Shown: positions 1 to 9,751, numbered from the stretch's first letter. The stretch: DNA of 58,014 nucleotides from an uncultured Ectothiorhodospiraceae bacterium (GCA_947258845.1 CAMYJZ010000003.1:1-58014), one strand, 5' to 3'. Numbers and translations are program-made. Notes: generated by a model not told the origin, from the letters alone.

Positions 1-129
1 GACCGGGGCCAGGGTGGCGAATTTCAGCTCATAGGTCTTTTCGGCCATGACCGGCAGGCTGACGGACAGGACGAGACAACACCCGATGCAGGTGATGATA
101 TTACGTACCCATCGCGAGTAACTGCGCAT
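1..129 (-). CDS. TRAP transporter solute-binding protein, DctP/TatP type (partial, N-terminus only)
   Basis: Only the first 43 codons are inside the window. The peptide starts with a basic stretch, has a hydrophobic core (ITCIGCCLVLSVSLPVMA) and a likely signal-peptidase site after VMA. It then begins KTYELKFATLAPV, the usual first beta strand of DctP-family periplasmic binding proteins, which capture organic acids or other solutes for a TRAP permease. The start ATG overlaps the stop of the upstream T-component gene (ATGA), which argues for translational coupling and a tatT-tatP arrangement. The substrate cannot be told from this fragment. The family call rests on a short stretch plus the neighbour. 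Confidence 0.72.
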   Translation of the reverse strand, partial: MRSYSRWVRNIITCIGCCLVLSVSLPVMAEKTYELKFATLAPV

Positions 130-1031
130 CAAAACCAGTCATCCTCCGATTTAATCAGGATGCCGGCACGCTGCCTGGCAATGCTGTTTATTAACGCCAG
201 ATCCGGGTTGAGGTTAACGGGCGACTCCAGGATGCGCGTCAGGCGTGTGTGGAAGGCGTCCCGGTCCAGGCGTTGCCTGGCCAGGTATTCGGCGTAGAGC
301 AGGTCGACCAGTAGCAGTTGTTCCCGGTTGATTTCGTGGGCCCGCCTGAAGTGCTGCTCCGATCGCTCGAAGTCGCCGCCGAACAGGGGTGAACGGCCAC
401 CGTAATAGACACCGAAGAACAGGTGGGCCCCGCCATAATAGAAGGTCTCGTCAAGTTCGAGCACGCGGCGCATCAGGATCGCGGTACTGGAGAGCTCGGC
501 GATCCCGGCAGGGTTGTCACGGTTCAGGTTGATCCAGTTGCCCAGGCAGGAGGCGGACCAGAACAGCGCAGGCACGGCCGCCTTCCCGGCACCGGCGACC
601 GCGGCCTCGAGTTCATTCTCCGGACTTGCCTCGGGATCCAGCGACACCCCGGACTGTGCCAGGGCCAGGTGGGCGTGCTCGTAGCAGCGGCGATAAAGCT
701 GTTTTGCCCGTTCCCTGTCCTCGAGCTCGACAAAGCCGTAGGCATAGCCGTAGAAGCCCTCGGCCGCATACAGTCGCAGTGTCCGGTTGCCGGGGTCCTC
801 GACGAGCATGCCTTCCAGCAGCTTGAGATTGGCCGGTATGGCGGCCCTTGCCAGGTCCAGGTCGGTTTCCCGGTTCATGGCGACAACGCTGCTGTCGAGG
901 ATGGTCTGGGTGCCGCGTACCACCATGGTGCCCATGGAGCAGGCGGACAGCAACAGCAGTGGCAGCAGTGCGCCGCAGAGGCGTTGCAGGCGGTTGTTCG
1001 CGGGGAATCGCATGCCGTTTACTGAGTTCAT
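129..1031 (-). CDS. TRAP transporter T-component lipoprotein (TatT family)
   Basis: A 300-residue protein with a lipoprotein signal (LLPLLLLSAC, Cys at about residue 31), so it is probably anchored in the outer or inner membrane facing the periplasm. The rest is helical with repeated Arg/Glu/Leu-rich segments and aromatic pairs (ERAKQLYRRCYEHA, GGDFERSEQHFRRAHEI), like the TPR-type fold of TatT. TatT was characterised in Treponema pallidum, where it partners the TRAP solute-binding protein. The next gene encodes such a binding protein and overlaps this one by four bases. An upstream in-frame start exists, but it lies inside dapE; the ATG at 1031 falls 11 bases after the dapE stop and is preferred. 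Confidence 0.78.
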   Translation of the reverse strand: MNSVNGMRFPANNRLQRLCGALLPLLLLSACSMGTMVVRGTQTILDSSVVAMNRETDLDLARAAIPANLKLLEGMLVEDPGNRTLRLYAAEGFYGYAYGFVELEDRERAKQLYRRCYEHAHLALAQSGVSLDPEASPENELEAAVAGAGKAAVPALFWSASCLGNWINLNRDNPAGIAELSSTAILMRRVLELDETFYYGGAHLFFGVYYGGRSPLFGGDFERSEQHFRRAHEINREQLLLVDLLYAEYLARQRLDRDAFHTRLTRILESPVNLNPDLALINSIARQRAGILIKSEDDWF

Positions 1032-1041
1032 TATGATTATC

Positions 1042-2184
<1,143 letters not shown>

Positions 2185-2529
2185 TCAGGGAAACAGTTGC
2201 GCATACTGATCATCTTTGAAGCCGACATAATGCCGTTTGTCGATCGCCAGCACGGGGCGCCTGATCAGGGTAGGGTGCTTCAGCATCAGGTCGAGGGCCG
2301 TGGCACGGTCGAGCCCGTCACGCTGCGTCGCCGGCAATTGCCGCCAGGTGGTGCTGCGGCGGTTGAGCAGGGCCTCCCAGCCGAGGTCTTCTACCCAGGG
2401 CATCAGCAGTTTTCTGCTGATGCCGTCGGTGCGGAAATCGTGGAACCGGTGCTCGATGTCATGGTCCGCAAGCCAGCGCCGCGCCTTCCGGACGGTGTCG
2501 CAGTTGTTGATGCCGTACAGCGTTACCAT
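2185..2529 (-). CDS. ArsC/Spx-family thioredoxin-fold protein (YffB-like)
   Basis: A 114-residue ArsC-family protein. The N-terminus MVTLYGINNCDTVRKA has the YffB-type NCDT sequence with a single Cys in the active-site loop, then a helix and the strand HRFHDFRTDGI. The C-terminal half contains LLNRRSTTWRQLP and LIRRPVLAIDKRHYVGF, typical of this family. The biochemical role of YffB-type proteins is not firmly known; glutathione-dependent reduction has been proposed. The same gene lies between dap genes in Pseudomonas. The ATG at 2529 gives the usual N-terminus; an in-frame ATG six codons upstream is possible. A hairpin-forming repeat begins 22 bases before the start. Confidence 0.85.
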   Translation of the reverse strand: MVTLYGINNCDTVRKARRWLADHDIEHRFHDFRTDGISRKLLMPWVEDLGWEALLNRRSTTWRQLPATQRDGLDRATALDLMLKHPTLIRRPVLAIDKRHYVGFKDDQYAQLFP

Positions 2530-2550
2530 GTATGGATAAACCCACATTAT

Positions 2551-2780
2551 TCACCGCAGAGGCGCGGAGGGCGCAGAGTAAAAATCTAGTTAAAGAAGCA
2601 CTGTTTAATTCGAGTATCACGTCATAGCGAGCGTAGCGAAGCAATCTCCCAACAGTTATCTCAATGGTTTGTAGATTGCTTCGTCACTTTGTTTCTCGCA
2701 ATGACGAATTAATCAGGGTTTCCTTAATCTTGCCGAGTTTTCATCAGTATTGCTCTGCGTTCTCCGCGCCTCCGCGGTGA
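2551..2780. repeat. Inverted-repeat element, copy 1 (CCGCAGAG family), with a second inverted repeat nested inside
   Basis: The left arm (2551-2578, begins TCACCGCAGAGGCGCGGAG) and the right arm (2753-2780, ends CTCCGCGGTGA) are inverted copies of 28 bases matching at about 25. The 174-base interior is AT-richer. It contains a second, unrelated inverted repeat listed separately. The element fills the gap between dapD and the ArsC-family gene: its right end is 6 bases beyond the dapD stop and its left end 22 bases before the next start. In a read-through transcript it would form a long hairpin. Three other family members are in this window. Confidence 0.85.
2620..2706. repeat. Nested inverted repeat of the CGTCATNGCGAG...AGCAATCT type
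   Basis: The left arm (2620-2649) begins CGTCATAGCGAGCGTAGCGA. The right arm (2673-2706), read on the other strand, begins CGTCATTGCGAG and ends GACGAAGCAATCT. The arms pair over most of their length; the right arm has six extra bases in the middle. Sequences of this type recur in many unrelated bacterial genomes as short dispersed repeats (recalled, not searched). It lies entirely inside the CCGCAGAG-family element, so one repeat probably inserted into the other. Confidence 0.75.
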
Positions 2781-2786
2781 GATTTC

Positions 2787-3608
2787 TTAAATATCCCGCA
2801 GCAATTCGTTGATGCCGACCTTGGAGCGGGTCTTTTCGTCCACGCGCTTGACGATGACGGCGCAGTAGAGGCTGTACTTGCCGTCCTTGGACGGCAGGTT
2901 GCCCGAGACCACGACCGAACCCGCCGGTACCCGCCCATAGAGGATCTCGTCGGTGGTGCGGTCGTAGATGCGCGTGCTCTGGCCGATATACACACCCATG
3001 GAGATTACCGAGCCTTCCTCGACAATCACGCCTTCAACCACTTCGGAGCGGGCGCCGATAAAACAATTGTCTTCGATAATGGTGGGACTGGCCTGTACCG
3101 GTTCGAGGACACCGCCGATTCCGACACCACCCGACAGGTGGACGTTCTTGCCGATCTGGGCACAGGAGCCCACCGTTGACCAGGTGTCCACCATGGTGCC
3201 GCTGTCGACGTAGGCGCCGATGTTGACATAGGAAGGCATAAGAATGGCACCCGGAGCAATGAAGGCACCCTTGCGCGCCGTGGCCGGCGGGACGACCCGC
3301 ACCCCGCCCTCGCGGAATTCGCGTGAGTTGGTGTCCGCGTACTTGGAAGGAACCTTGTCGTAGTAGTTGGTGAAGCCGCCCTTGATGAAGGCGTTGTCCT
3401 CGATGCGGAAGGACAGCAACACCGCCTTCTTGAGCCAGTCATTAACCACCCACTCGCCATCCTGCTTCTCTGCAACCCGGGCGACGCCGCGATCAAGCAG
3501 ATCGATGGCCTCCAGGGTGGCTTCCTTTACATGCGTCTCCACACTGCGCGGGGTAATGTCCGCGCGCCGTTCAAAGGCTTCCTCGATCGTGGCCTGAATG
3601 TCACTCAT
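2787..3608 (-). CDS. dapD: 2,3,4,5-tetrahydropyridine-2,6-dicarboxylate N-succinyltransferase
   Basis: A 273-residue cytoplasmic acyltransferase that uses succinyl-CoA to acylate tetrahydrodipicolinate, the committed step of the succinylase route to DAP and lysine. The N-terminal helical domain is followed by a left-handed beta-helix with hexapeptide repeats ([20 protein letters not shown], then [40 protein letters not shown]). Length is within one residue of the E. coli protein. The start is preceded by AAGGGAG. It lies 54 bases after dapC, and copy 1 of the repeat family begins 6 bases beyond its stop. Confidence 0.97.
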   Translation of the reverse strand: MSDIQATIEEAFERRADITPRSVETHVKEATLEAIDLLDRGVARVAEKQDGEWVVNDWLKKAVLLSFRIEDNAFIKGGFTNYYDKVPSKYADTNSREFREGGVRVVPPATARKGAFIAPGAILMPSYVNIGAYVDSGTMVDTWSTVGSCAQIGKNVHLSGGVGIGGVLEPVQASPTIIEDNCFIGARSEVVEGVIVEEGSVISMGVYIGQSTRIYDRTTDEILYGRVPAGSVVVSGNLPSKDGKYSLYCAVIVKRVDEKTRSKVGINELLRDI

Positions 3609-3662
3609 GCTGCGTTTGCTCCCTTAAGTCCAAGATTTCTGTCAGCTATTTATGATAACTGC

Positions 3663-4859
3663 CTACAGGCTGACAAGATACGATTTAATGCGCTGCGCGG
3701 CCTCTATGCAGTCTTCCAGCGGGGCGACCAGCGCCATGCGCACATGCCGGTTCCCCGGATTGATGCCGGCAGCCGTGCGTGACAGGTAACTGCCCGGCAG
3801 CACACTGACATTCTGTTGTTCCAGCAGGCCACGGGCGAATTCACAGTCATCGATGGGGGTGACCGGCCAGAGATAGAAGCCGGCCGGCGGTTGCTGCACA
3901 TCGAGGAGCGGCGCCAGGATCCCGAGCAGCGCCGAGAATTTCTCCCGGTAGAGTGCGCGGTTGGCGGCGACATGGGCCTCGTCCTCCCAGGCGCGGATGC
4001 TGGCGGCCTGGGTCGCCGGTGGCATGGCGCAGCCGTGGTAGGTGCGGTAGCGCAGGAACGCCTCGATCAGCCGGGCATCACCGGCCACGAAGCCGGAGCG
4101 CAGGCCGGGGGCATTGGAACGCTTCGAGAGACTGTGAAACACCATGCAGCGGCTGAAGTCAGTGCGACCCATGGCCGCGGCGGCCTGCAGCAGCCCGGGC
4201 GGGGCGGCGGACTCGTCCAGGTAGATTTCCGAGTAACATTCATCCGAGGCGATGGTAAAGTCATGCCGGTCGGCGAGCTGGATCAGTTTCTGCAGGGAAG
4301 CGATGTCCATGACCGCGCCGGTCGGGTTGGCGGGCGTGCAGATGTAGACCAGCTGGCAGCGCGACCAGACGGACTCGGGGATGCTGTCCAGGTCCGGCAG
4401 GTAGCCGCTGGCCGCCGTGGTGTTCATGAACACCGGTTCGGCGCCGGCCAGCAAAGCGGCCCCTTCGTAGATCTGGTAAAACGGGTTGGGCATCAGCACG
4501 AGCGGGTCCCTGGTCCGGTCCACCACGCATTGCGCGAATGCGAACAGGGCCTCGCGCGTGCCATTCACCGGGAGAATGTGACGCTCCGGATCAAGGCTGT
4601 CGCCGGGGAGCGCGAAGCGCCGGCTCAGCCAGGTCGCGATCGCGGTGCGCAGTGCAGGTATCCCGCGCGTAGCCGGGTAGTTGGACAGTCCGTGCAGGTG
4701 GGTGATGACCTCTTCCGTGATAAATCCGGGCGTGGGGTGTTTGGGTTCTCCGATGGACAGCGCGATGGGTTCCAGGTCCCCGGGTGCGGTGACACCGGCA
4801 TTCAGCCGGGCCAGGCGTTCGAACGGGTAGGGTTGCAGGCGTGACAGGTCGGGGTTCAT
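3663..4859 (-). CDS. dapC: Succinyldiaminopimelate transaminase
   Basis: A 398-residue class I/II PLP aminotransferase. The motif FHSLSKRSNAPGLRSGF carries the PLP lysine (Lys246), and CTPANPTGAVM and SDECYSEIY are the usual cofactor-binding segments. In the DAP pathway this enzyme converts N-succinyl-2-amino-6-ketopimelate to N-succinyl-DAP, between DapD and DapE. The location directly before dapD, with dapE following, supports DapC over a general aminotransferase; Pseudomonas has the same arrangement near glnD. The start is taken at MNPDLSRLQPYPFERL (4859), which matches the family; the open frame runs 26 codons further upstream without support. Confidence 0.9.
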   Translation of the reverse strand: MNPDLSRLQPYPFERLARLNAGVTAPGDLEPIALSIGEPKHPTPGFITEEVITHLHGLSNYPATRGIPALRTAIATWLSRRFALPGDSLDPERHILPVNGTREALFAFAQCVVDRTRDPLVLMPNPFYQIYEGAALLAGAEPVFMNTTAASGYLPDLDSIPESVWSRCQLVYICTPANPTGAVMDIASLQKLIQLADRHDFTIASDECYSEIYLDESAAPPGLLQAAAAMGRTDFSRCMVFHSLSKRSNAPGLRSGFVAGDARLIEAFLRYRTYHGCAMPPATQAASIRAWEDEAHVAANRALYREKFSALLGILAPLLDVQQPPAGFYLWPVTPIDDCEFARGLLEQQNVSVLPGSYLSRTAAGINPGNRHVRMALVAPLEDCIEAAQRIKSYLVSL

Positions 4860-4902
4860 GCAGGTTCGGCTTCGTGGTTGATGGTATGTTTTCGGGAGTG
4901 AT

Positions 4903-4953
4903 ATGAAACACGATGGTGGCGGGCAATATTCTGTCACTGCCTGTTTCCGTTGA
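4903..4953 (+). other. 16-codon open frame with a good Shine-Dalgarno sequence upstream of the DMT exporter
   Basis: ATG at 4903 is preceded by GGGAG (4894-4898) at proper spacing and reads MKHDGGGQYSVTACFR before a TGA. It ends 16 bases before the ATG of the exporter gene, whose own Shine-Dalgarno match is weak. It could be a short translated leader, or chance. There is no homology argument. Confidence 0.2.
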
Positions 4954-4969
4954 AATTATACGGTATGCG

Positions 4970-5857
4970 ATGAACACGGCCAAACAACCACGTCCGCTGC
5001 TTCCGGTGATCAGCCTGCTGTTCACGGCGACCCTGTGGGGGATCGTCTGGTATCCCCTGCGCCTGCTCGAGGCGCAGGGCCTGGCCGGGCTCTGGAGCGC
5101 CGCGATCAGCTATGGCGCGGCCCTGGTGGTCTGTGTCTGGGTCTTCGGGCGGGAGCGGCGGGCACTGCAGGAGAATCTCCTTTATCTCGCCCTGATGGGG
5201 CTCGCGGCCGGCTGGTGCAATGTCGCCTTCATCATGGCGGTGCTGGACGGCACCGTGGTGCGCGTGCTGCTGCTGTTTTACCTGTCCCCCTTCTGGGCGG
5301 TCTGTCTCGGCTGGTTGATGCTGGGCGAGCGCCTGGATGGCAAGTCCTTGCTGGTCTTCGTCATCGCCATCAGCGGGGCTGTGGTCATGCTCTGGGACGA
5401 GACCATCGGCATGCCCTGGCCGCGCAACGAGGCCGACTGGCTGGCGGTTTCCTCCGGGTTCGCCTTTGCACTGAGCAATGTCTATGTACGCAAGATGCAC
5501 CACGTGGGTGTCTGGCTCAAGTCGGTCAGTAGCTGGTTGGGTGTGGTGCTGGTGGCCGTTGCCTGGATAGCGTTCAGCCATGCCGGGCTGCCGGCAATCG
5601 GCAGTGGTGTATTGCTCGCGGCCATCGCCCTGGGTCTGTTCGGATTCCTGGTCATGACCGTCGCCGTCCAGTACGGCGTCTCGCACATGCCGGTGCACCG
5701 TTCGGCCGTTATCCTGCTGTTCGAACTGGTCGTCGGTGCGGTTTCCGCGCTGCTGTTGACGGACGAGGTGGTGCTTGTCCGCGAATGGGTCGGTGGCATC
5801 ATGATCGTCACGGCGGCCTACCTGGCGGCGCACATCCATGCGAGTGATACGGCCTGA
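4970..5857 (+). CDS. EamA/DMT-family membrane transporter
   Basis: A 295-residue inner-membrane protein with about ten hydrophobic helices in two EamA repeats. The first starts PVISLLFTATLWGIVWYPLR and the second near WLAVSSGFAFALSNVYVRK. The Pro/Trp-rich first helix and the conserved VLLLFYLSPFWAVCLGWLML segment are typical of drug/metabolite exporters; the substrate cannot be inferred. The ATG at 4970 (MNTAKQPRPLL) begins just before the first helix and is chosen over one 19 codons upstream. The stop overlaps the start of the VOC gene by one base (TGATG), so both are translated from one message. It is divergent from dapC. Confidence 0.88.
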   Translation: MNTAKQPRPLLPVISLLFTATLWGIVWYPLRLLEAQGLAGLWSAAISYGAALVVCVWVFGRERRALQENLLYLALMGLAAGWCNVAFIMAVLDGTVVRVLLLFYLSPFWAVCLGWLMLGERLDGKSLLVFVIAISGAVVMLWDETIGMPWPRNEADWLAVSSGFAFALSNVYVRKMHHVGVWLKSVSSWLGVVLVAVAWIAFSHAGLPAIGSGVLLAAIALGLFGFLVMTVAVQYGVSHMPVHRSAVILLFELVVGAVSALLLTDEVVLVREWVGGIMIVTAAYLAAHIHASDTA

Positions 5858-6234
5858 TGGCGGGACTCGGCATACATCACGTCAGCGTACTGGTCAGTGA
5901 CACCCGGCGTGCACTGGAATTTTATCACGGCGTCCTGGGTTTGCCTCTGGAACTCAGTCGGCCGGATACGGGTTTCCCCGGGGCCTGGCTGCGCATCGGG
6001 CAGCAGCAGCTGCACCTGCTCGAGTTGCCGGAACCGCTGGCCGCCAGCCGGGCGACCGGCCATGGCGGTCGAGACCATCATTTCGCCATGCTGGTCAACG
6101 ACCTCGACGGCCTGCGCCAGGCACTGGAGGTGCATGGCATAGCGTACACAACGAGCCGCTCGGGGCGCCGCGCCCTGTTCTGCCGTGACCCTGACGGTAA
6201 TGCGGTGGAAATCGTCGAGCAGGAAGTGACTTAG
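5857..6234 (+). CDS. VOC-fold (glyoxalase/dioxygenase superfamily) protein
   Basis: A 125-residue protein with the paired beta-alpha-beta-beta-beta layout of the vicinal oxygen chelate fold. It begins GLGIHHVSVLVSDTRRALEF with the His of strand 1, continues with a central H-F (DHHFAMLVNDLDGLRQAL) and ends DPDGNAVEIVEQE, where Glu is the usual last metal ligand. The reaction is unknown; small stand-alone VOC proteins include lyases, dioxygenases and resistance proteins. It is translationally coupled to the exporter before it. Its TAG stop shares two bases with the TAA stop of convergent glnD. Confidence 0.85.
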   Translation: MAGLGIHHVSVLVSDTRRALEFYHGVLGLPLELSRPDTGFPGAWLRIGQQQLHLLELPEPLAASRATGHGGRDHHFAMLVNDLDGLRQALEVHGIAYTTSRSGRRALFCRDPDGNAVEIVEQEVT

Positions 6235-8945
6235 TGGAACAGGGGCAGTGACTCGCCCTGCTTGTTTTCGAGGTGCTTATGCAGTGCCTTTTCCAGGCAC
6301 TCGATCTGGCCGGCATCCTCGATGGGGCGGTTATGGCGATCGGTGATATAAAACACATCCTCGGCCCGTGATCCCAGGGTGATGATCTTTGCGTTCAGCA
6401 ACCTCACCTTGCATTCCATGAAGGCCTTGCCGACCTGCGACAGCAGGCCGGGGTGGTCCGTGGTGATCAGTTCCATGATAGTGCGGCTATCCGTCTCGTC
6501 GCGCTTGAGCTCGATGTGGGTCTGAATCTGGAAATGGCGGTACTCACGCGGCGTCCTGCGTGATACGTGCCATTCATCACGTCCGCCATTCCCGATTTCC
6601 CGGAGCAGGGCGCTGCGGATCTCGTCCACGCGCAGGTCATCGCCCGCCGGCTCGCCGGAGGCCTCGAGTACGTGGAAGGTGTTCAGTACATGGCCATCAC
6701 GGGTGGTGATGATGCCGGCATCGACCACATCCAGCCCCAGCTGGTCGAGTACCGCGGTGATCAGGGTGAACAAGTCGTCCGAGGCGCGGGCATAGATGAA
6801 TATCTCCGTGCTGCCGCGTTCGGTGATCGGTTGCAGGCTGACTATACAGGCGCTGTCATCCTTATGCCCGGCGAGCAGGCGGGTATGCCAGGCGACCTGG
6901 TCGGATGTGTGGCGCTGAAAATATTCCTCATCGAGGTTCTGCCACAGTTCATCGGGTTGCTCGACCGGTGGCTCGATAGTGGTTAGCAGCCGGCGTGCCT
7001 GCTGCTGCACTTGCTGGATATGCTCGGCCCGTTCCAGCGGGTCCCGCAGGCCGCGCTGCAGCGCGCGCCGGGTACTGTAGTAGAGCTGGCTGAGCAGGGT
7101 GCCTTTCCAGTTGTTCCACAGGTCCGGATTGGTGCCCCGGATATCGCACACGGTTAGCAGGTAGAGGTAATCGAGTCGCACCGGGTCCTCGACCTGGCGT
7201 GCAAAGCGGTTGATTACGACCGGGTCGCTGATGTCCTCGCGCTGCGCCACGGAGGACATCGTCAGGTGCCTGTCCACCAGCCAGGCGACCAGGCGTGTGT
7301 CGTAGCTGCTGAGGTGATGCCTGTGGCAGAATTCACGGGCATCCTCCGCGCCCTGCGTGGAGTGATCGCCGCCGCGACCCTTGGCGATATCATGGAAGAG
7401 GCCGGCCAGGTAAAGCACTTCGGGTTTCGGAAGGGTCTTGATAATACGGCTGCACAGGGGCAGTTCATCCGCGTACTCGGGTATGGTCAGGCGGCGCATG
7501 TTGCGTACCACGAACAGGATATGCTCGTCGACCGTGTAGGCATGAAACAGGTCGTACTGCATAAGCCCGGTGATCTTCTCGAATGCCGGTATGTAGGCCG
7601 CGAGTATCCCGTACATGTTCATTTGTCTCAGCACATGCGTAACACCTCTGGGCTGCTTCAGGATTTCCATGAACAGGCTTCTGGCGCGGATGTCATCGCG
7701 AAACTCGTCGTCGATCAGGTGACAGTGTTTACGGATGGCGCGGATGGTATCGGCGCGTATGCCCTTCAACTCAGGGTTTTGCTCGAGCAGCAGGAAGATC
7801 TCCAGCAGTGCGAAGGGGTAGTTCCGGAAAACATTTGCATCAACAATCTCCAGGTAGCCGTTTCGTGCCAGGAAACGCCTGTTGATCCGCTCGCTTTCAG
7901 CGCTGCCTTCCGGGAACAGGATCTCCTCCTGGAACAGCTGCAGCAGCATCTCGTTGAGGCGGCTCAGTTCCATGACGGTCCGGTAGTACTGCTTCATGAA
8001 GGCCTCGACGCCCAGGCTGTCCTCCTGGTCACGGTAGCCGAACTGTTCGGCCAGGGTCCGCTGGTAGTCGAACAGCAGGCGGTCCTCGCTGCGTCCGGTC
8101 AGGGTGTGCAGGGCAAACCTTATTTCCCAGATGAAATTCCGGCCTTCCACCAGGGTGTGAAACTCGTCCGCGGTCAAAAACCCGTGCTTGACGAGATCCT
8201 CGAGCAGTCCAGAGCCAAAGTGCCGGTTGGTTACCCAGGCGATCATCTGGATGTCACGCAGACCGCCGGGGCTTTCCTTGACGTTGGGCTCCAGTTTATA
8301 GGCGGTGTCGTGGTATTTGTGATGGCGCCTGATTTGCTCGGCGTGTTTTTCCTTGAAATAATCAGTGCTGTTCCAGATTCTTTCGGGGGCCACGCTGGCG
8401 TGCATTTCCCGGAACAGGTCCTCGTTACCGGTCAGCAGCCGGGCCTCCATCAGATTGGTGATGACGGTGATGTCGGCAAGTGACTGCTCGATGCATTCAT
8501 TGATGGTGCGTACACTGTGCCCTACCTCAAGGCCGATATCCCAGAGAAATATGAGCAGGAATTCCAGTTGCGAATTGAACTGCTCGTCGTGTGTTTCGGG
8601 CAGCAGGATCATGAGGTCGATATCCGAGCCGGGCATCAGTTCGCCACGTCCGTAGCCGCCCACGGCGATGAAGGCAGCGCTGCCGGCGTCGGCACCCATG
8701 AATCTGTCCCAGGCGCGCATCAGTACCTGGTCGACCAGCCAGGAGCGTGCCTCTATCAGGGTCGGGGCTCCGACCCCGTCTTCAAACCTGTTTTTCAGTG
8801 TGGCCTGGCTGTGTGCAAGGAACTGTTTGAATACCGGCAGCGGGGAGTCGGTGGTGGCGAGTTCGGCATCCAGCCCCGGCGTGCCGAACCAGGCTTCATA
8901 GCGTTCCGAGATGTTCACTGCGCTGACAGGACTAGATTTCGTCAC
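6231..8945 (-). CDS. glnD: Bifunctional [protein-PII] uridylyltransferase / uridylyl-removing enzyme
   Basis: A 904-residue nitrogen sensor that uridylylates PII proteins at low glutamine and removes UMP at high glutamine. The nucleotidyltransferase motif GGYGRGELMPGSDIDLM (Gly106, Ser107, Asp108, Asp110) is intact. The HD hydrolase motif is LAGLFHDIAKGRGGDHS near the middle, and two ACT domains form the C-terminus (for example TDHPGLLSQVGKAFME). The start is GTG at 8945, overlapping the end of map by 14 bases; the map-glnD pair is conserved in gammaproteobacteria. Both catalytic sites look functional. Confidence 0.97.
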   Translation of the reverse strand: MTKSSPVSAVNISERYEAWFGTPGLDAELATTDSPLPVFKQFLAHSQATLKNRFEDGVGAPTLIEARSWLVDQVLMRAWDRFMGADAGSAAFIAVGGYGRGELMPGSDIDLMILLPETHDEQFNSQLEFLLIFLWDIGLEVGHSVRTINECIEQSLADITVITNLMEARLLTGNEDLFREMHASVAPERIWNSTDYFKEKHAEQIRRHHKYHDTAYKLEPNVKESPGGLRDIQMIAWVTNRHFGSGLLEDLVKHGFLTADEFHTLVEGRNFIWEIRFALHTLTGRSEDRLLFDYQRTLAEQFGYRDQEDSLGVEAFMKQYYRTVMELSRLNEMLLQLFQEEILFPEGSAESERINRRFLARNGYLEIVDANVFRNYPFALLEIFLLLEQNPELKGIRADTIRAIRKHCHLIDDEFRDDIRARSLFMEILKQPRGVTHVLRQMNMYGILAAYIPAFEKITGLMQYDLFHAYTVDEHILFVVRNMRRLTIPEYADELPLCSRIIKTLPKPEVLYLAGLFHDIAKGRGGDHSTQGAEDAREFCHRHHLSSYDTRLVAWLVDRHLTMSSVAQREDISDPVVINRFARQVEDPVRLDYLYLLTVCDIRGTNPDLWNNWKGTLLSQLYYSTRRALQRGLRDPLERAEHIQQVQQQARRLLTTIEPPVEQPDELWQNLDEEYFQRHTSDQVAWHTRLLAGHKDDSACIVSLQPITERGSTEIFIYARASDDLFTLITAVLDQLGLDVVDAGIITTRDGHVLNTFHVLEASGEPAGDDLRVDEIRSALLREIGNGGRDEWHVSRRTPREYRHFQIQTHIELKRDETDSRTIMELITTDHPGLLSQVGKAFMECKVRLLNAKIITLGSRAEDVFYITDRHNRPIEDAGQIECLEKALHKHLENKQGESLPLFH

Positions 8946-9699
8946 CGGGCAGGCAGGTCAGTACCTCGCGCCCGGTTTCCGTGACAAGGAGGGTGTGTTC
9001 CCACTGGGCCGACAGGCTGTGGTCCTTGGTAACTACCGTCCAGCCATCGGGCAGCAGTTTGGTGTGGCGTTTGCCGGCGTTCACCATCGGCTCGATGGTG
9101 AAGGTCATGCCGGGCTCGAGTGTCATCCCGGTACCGGGTTTCCCGTAATGCAGGACCTGGGGATCCTCATGGAATTCGCGTCCGATGCCATGCCCACAGT
9201 ACTCGCGCACAATTGAGCAGTTGTTGGCCTCGGCGTGTGACTGGATGGCGTGGCCGATATCGCCCAGTCTGACCCCGGGCTTGACCATGTCAATGCCGAT
9301 GAGCAGGCATTCATGGCTGATACGTGCCAGGCGTTTGCTGGCTACCCCGGGTTCACCGACAAAAAATATCTTGCTGGTATCGCCGTGGAATCCGTCCTTG
9401 ATCACGGTGATGTCGATGTTCACCATGTCGCCTTTCTTGAGGGTCTTGGTGGAAGGGATCCCGTGGCAGACGACATGGTTGACGGAGGTGCAGATAGATT
9501 TCGGGAAGCCGCGGTAGTTCAGTGGGGCGGGAACCGCCCGCTGTTCGTTGACAATGTAGTCATGGCAGATCCGGTCGAGCTCCCCGGTGGTGATCCCCGG
9601 CCTGACATGGGGGGCAATCATGCGCAGCACCTCGCCGGCTAGGCGGCCGGCAAGCCGCATTTTTTCTATCTCGGGTGGTGTTTTGATGGTGACAGCCAT
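8932..9699 (-). CDS. map: Type I methionine aminopeptidase
   Basis: A 255-residue cytosolic enzyme that removes the initiator Met from nascent proteins. All pita-bread-fold metal ligands are present: Asp96 and Asp107 (NIDITVIKDGFHGDTSKIF), His170 (CGHGIGREFHEDP), Glu203 (TFTIEPM) and Glu234 (QWEHTLLVT), with the substrate His79 in VCHGIPS. Numbering is one less than in the E. coli enzyme. It is divergent from rpsB across a 239-base region, as in E. coli, and precedes glnD. Confidence 0.97.
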   Translation of the reverse strand: MAVTIKTPPEIEKMRLAGRLAGEVLRMIAPHVRPGITTGELDRICHDYIVNEQRAVPAPLNYRGFPKSICTSVNHVVCHGIPSTKTLKKGDMVNIDITVIKDGFHGDTSKIFFVGEPGVASKRLARISHECLLIGIDMVKPGVRLGDIGHAIQSHAEANNCSIVREYCGHGIGREFHEDPQVLHYGKPGTGMTLEPGMTFTIEPMVNAGKRHTKLLPDGWTVVTKDHSLSAQWEHTLLVTETGREVLTCLPGDEI

Positions 9700-9751
9700 A
9701 TAACTTACTGATTCCCCGGCGCCAATTCCAGGCGCGCGCTGTGTGCTGAGA

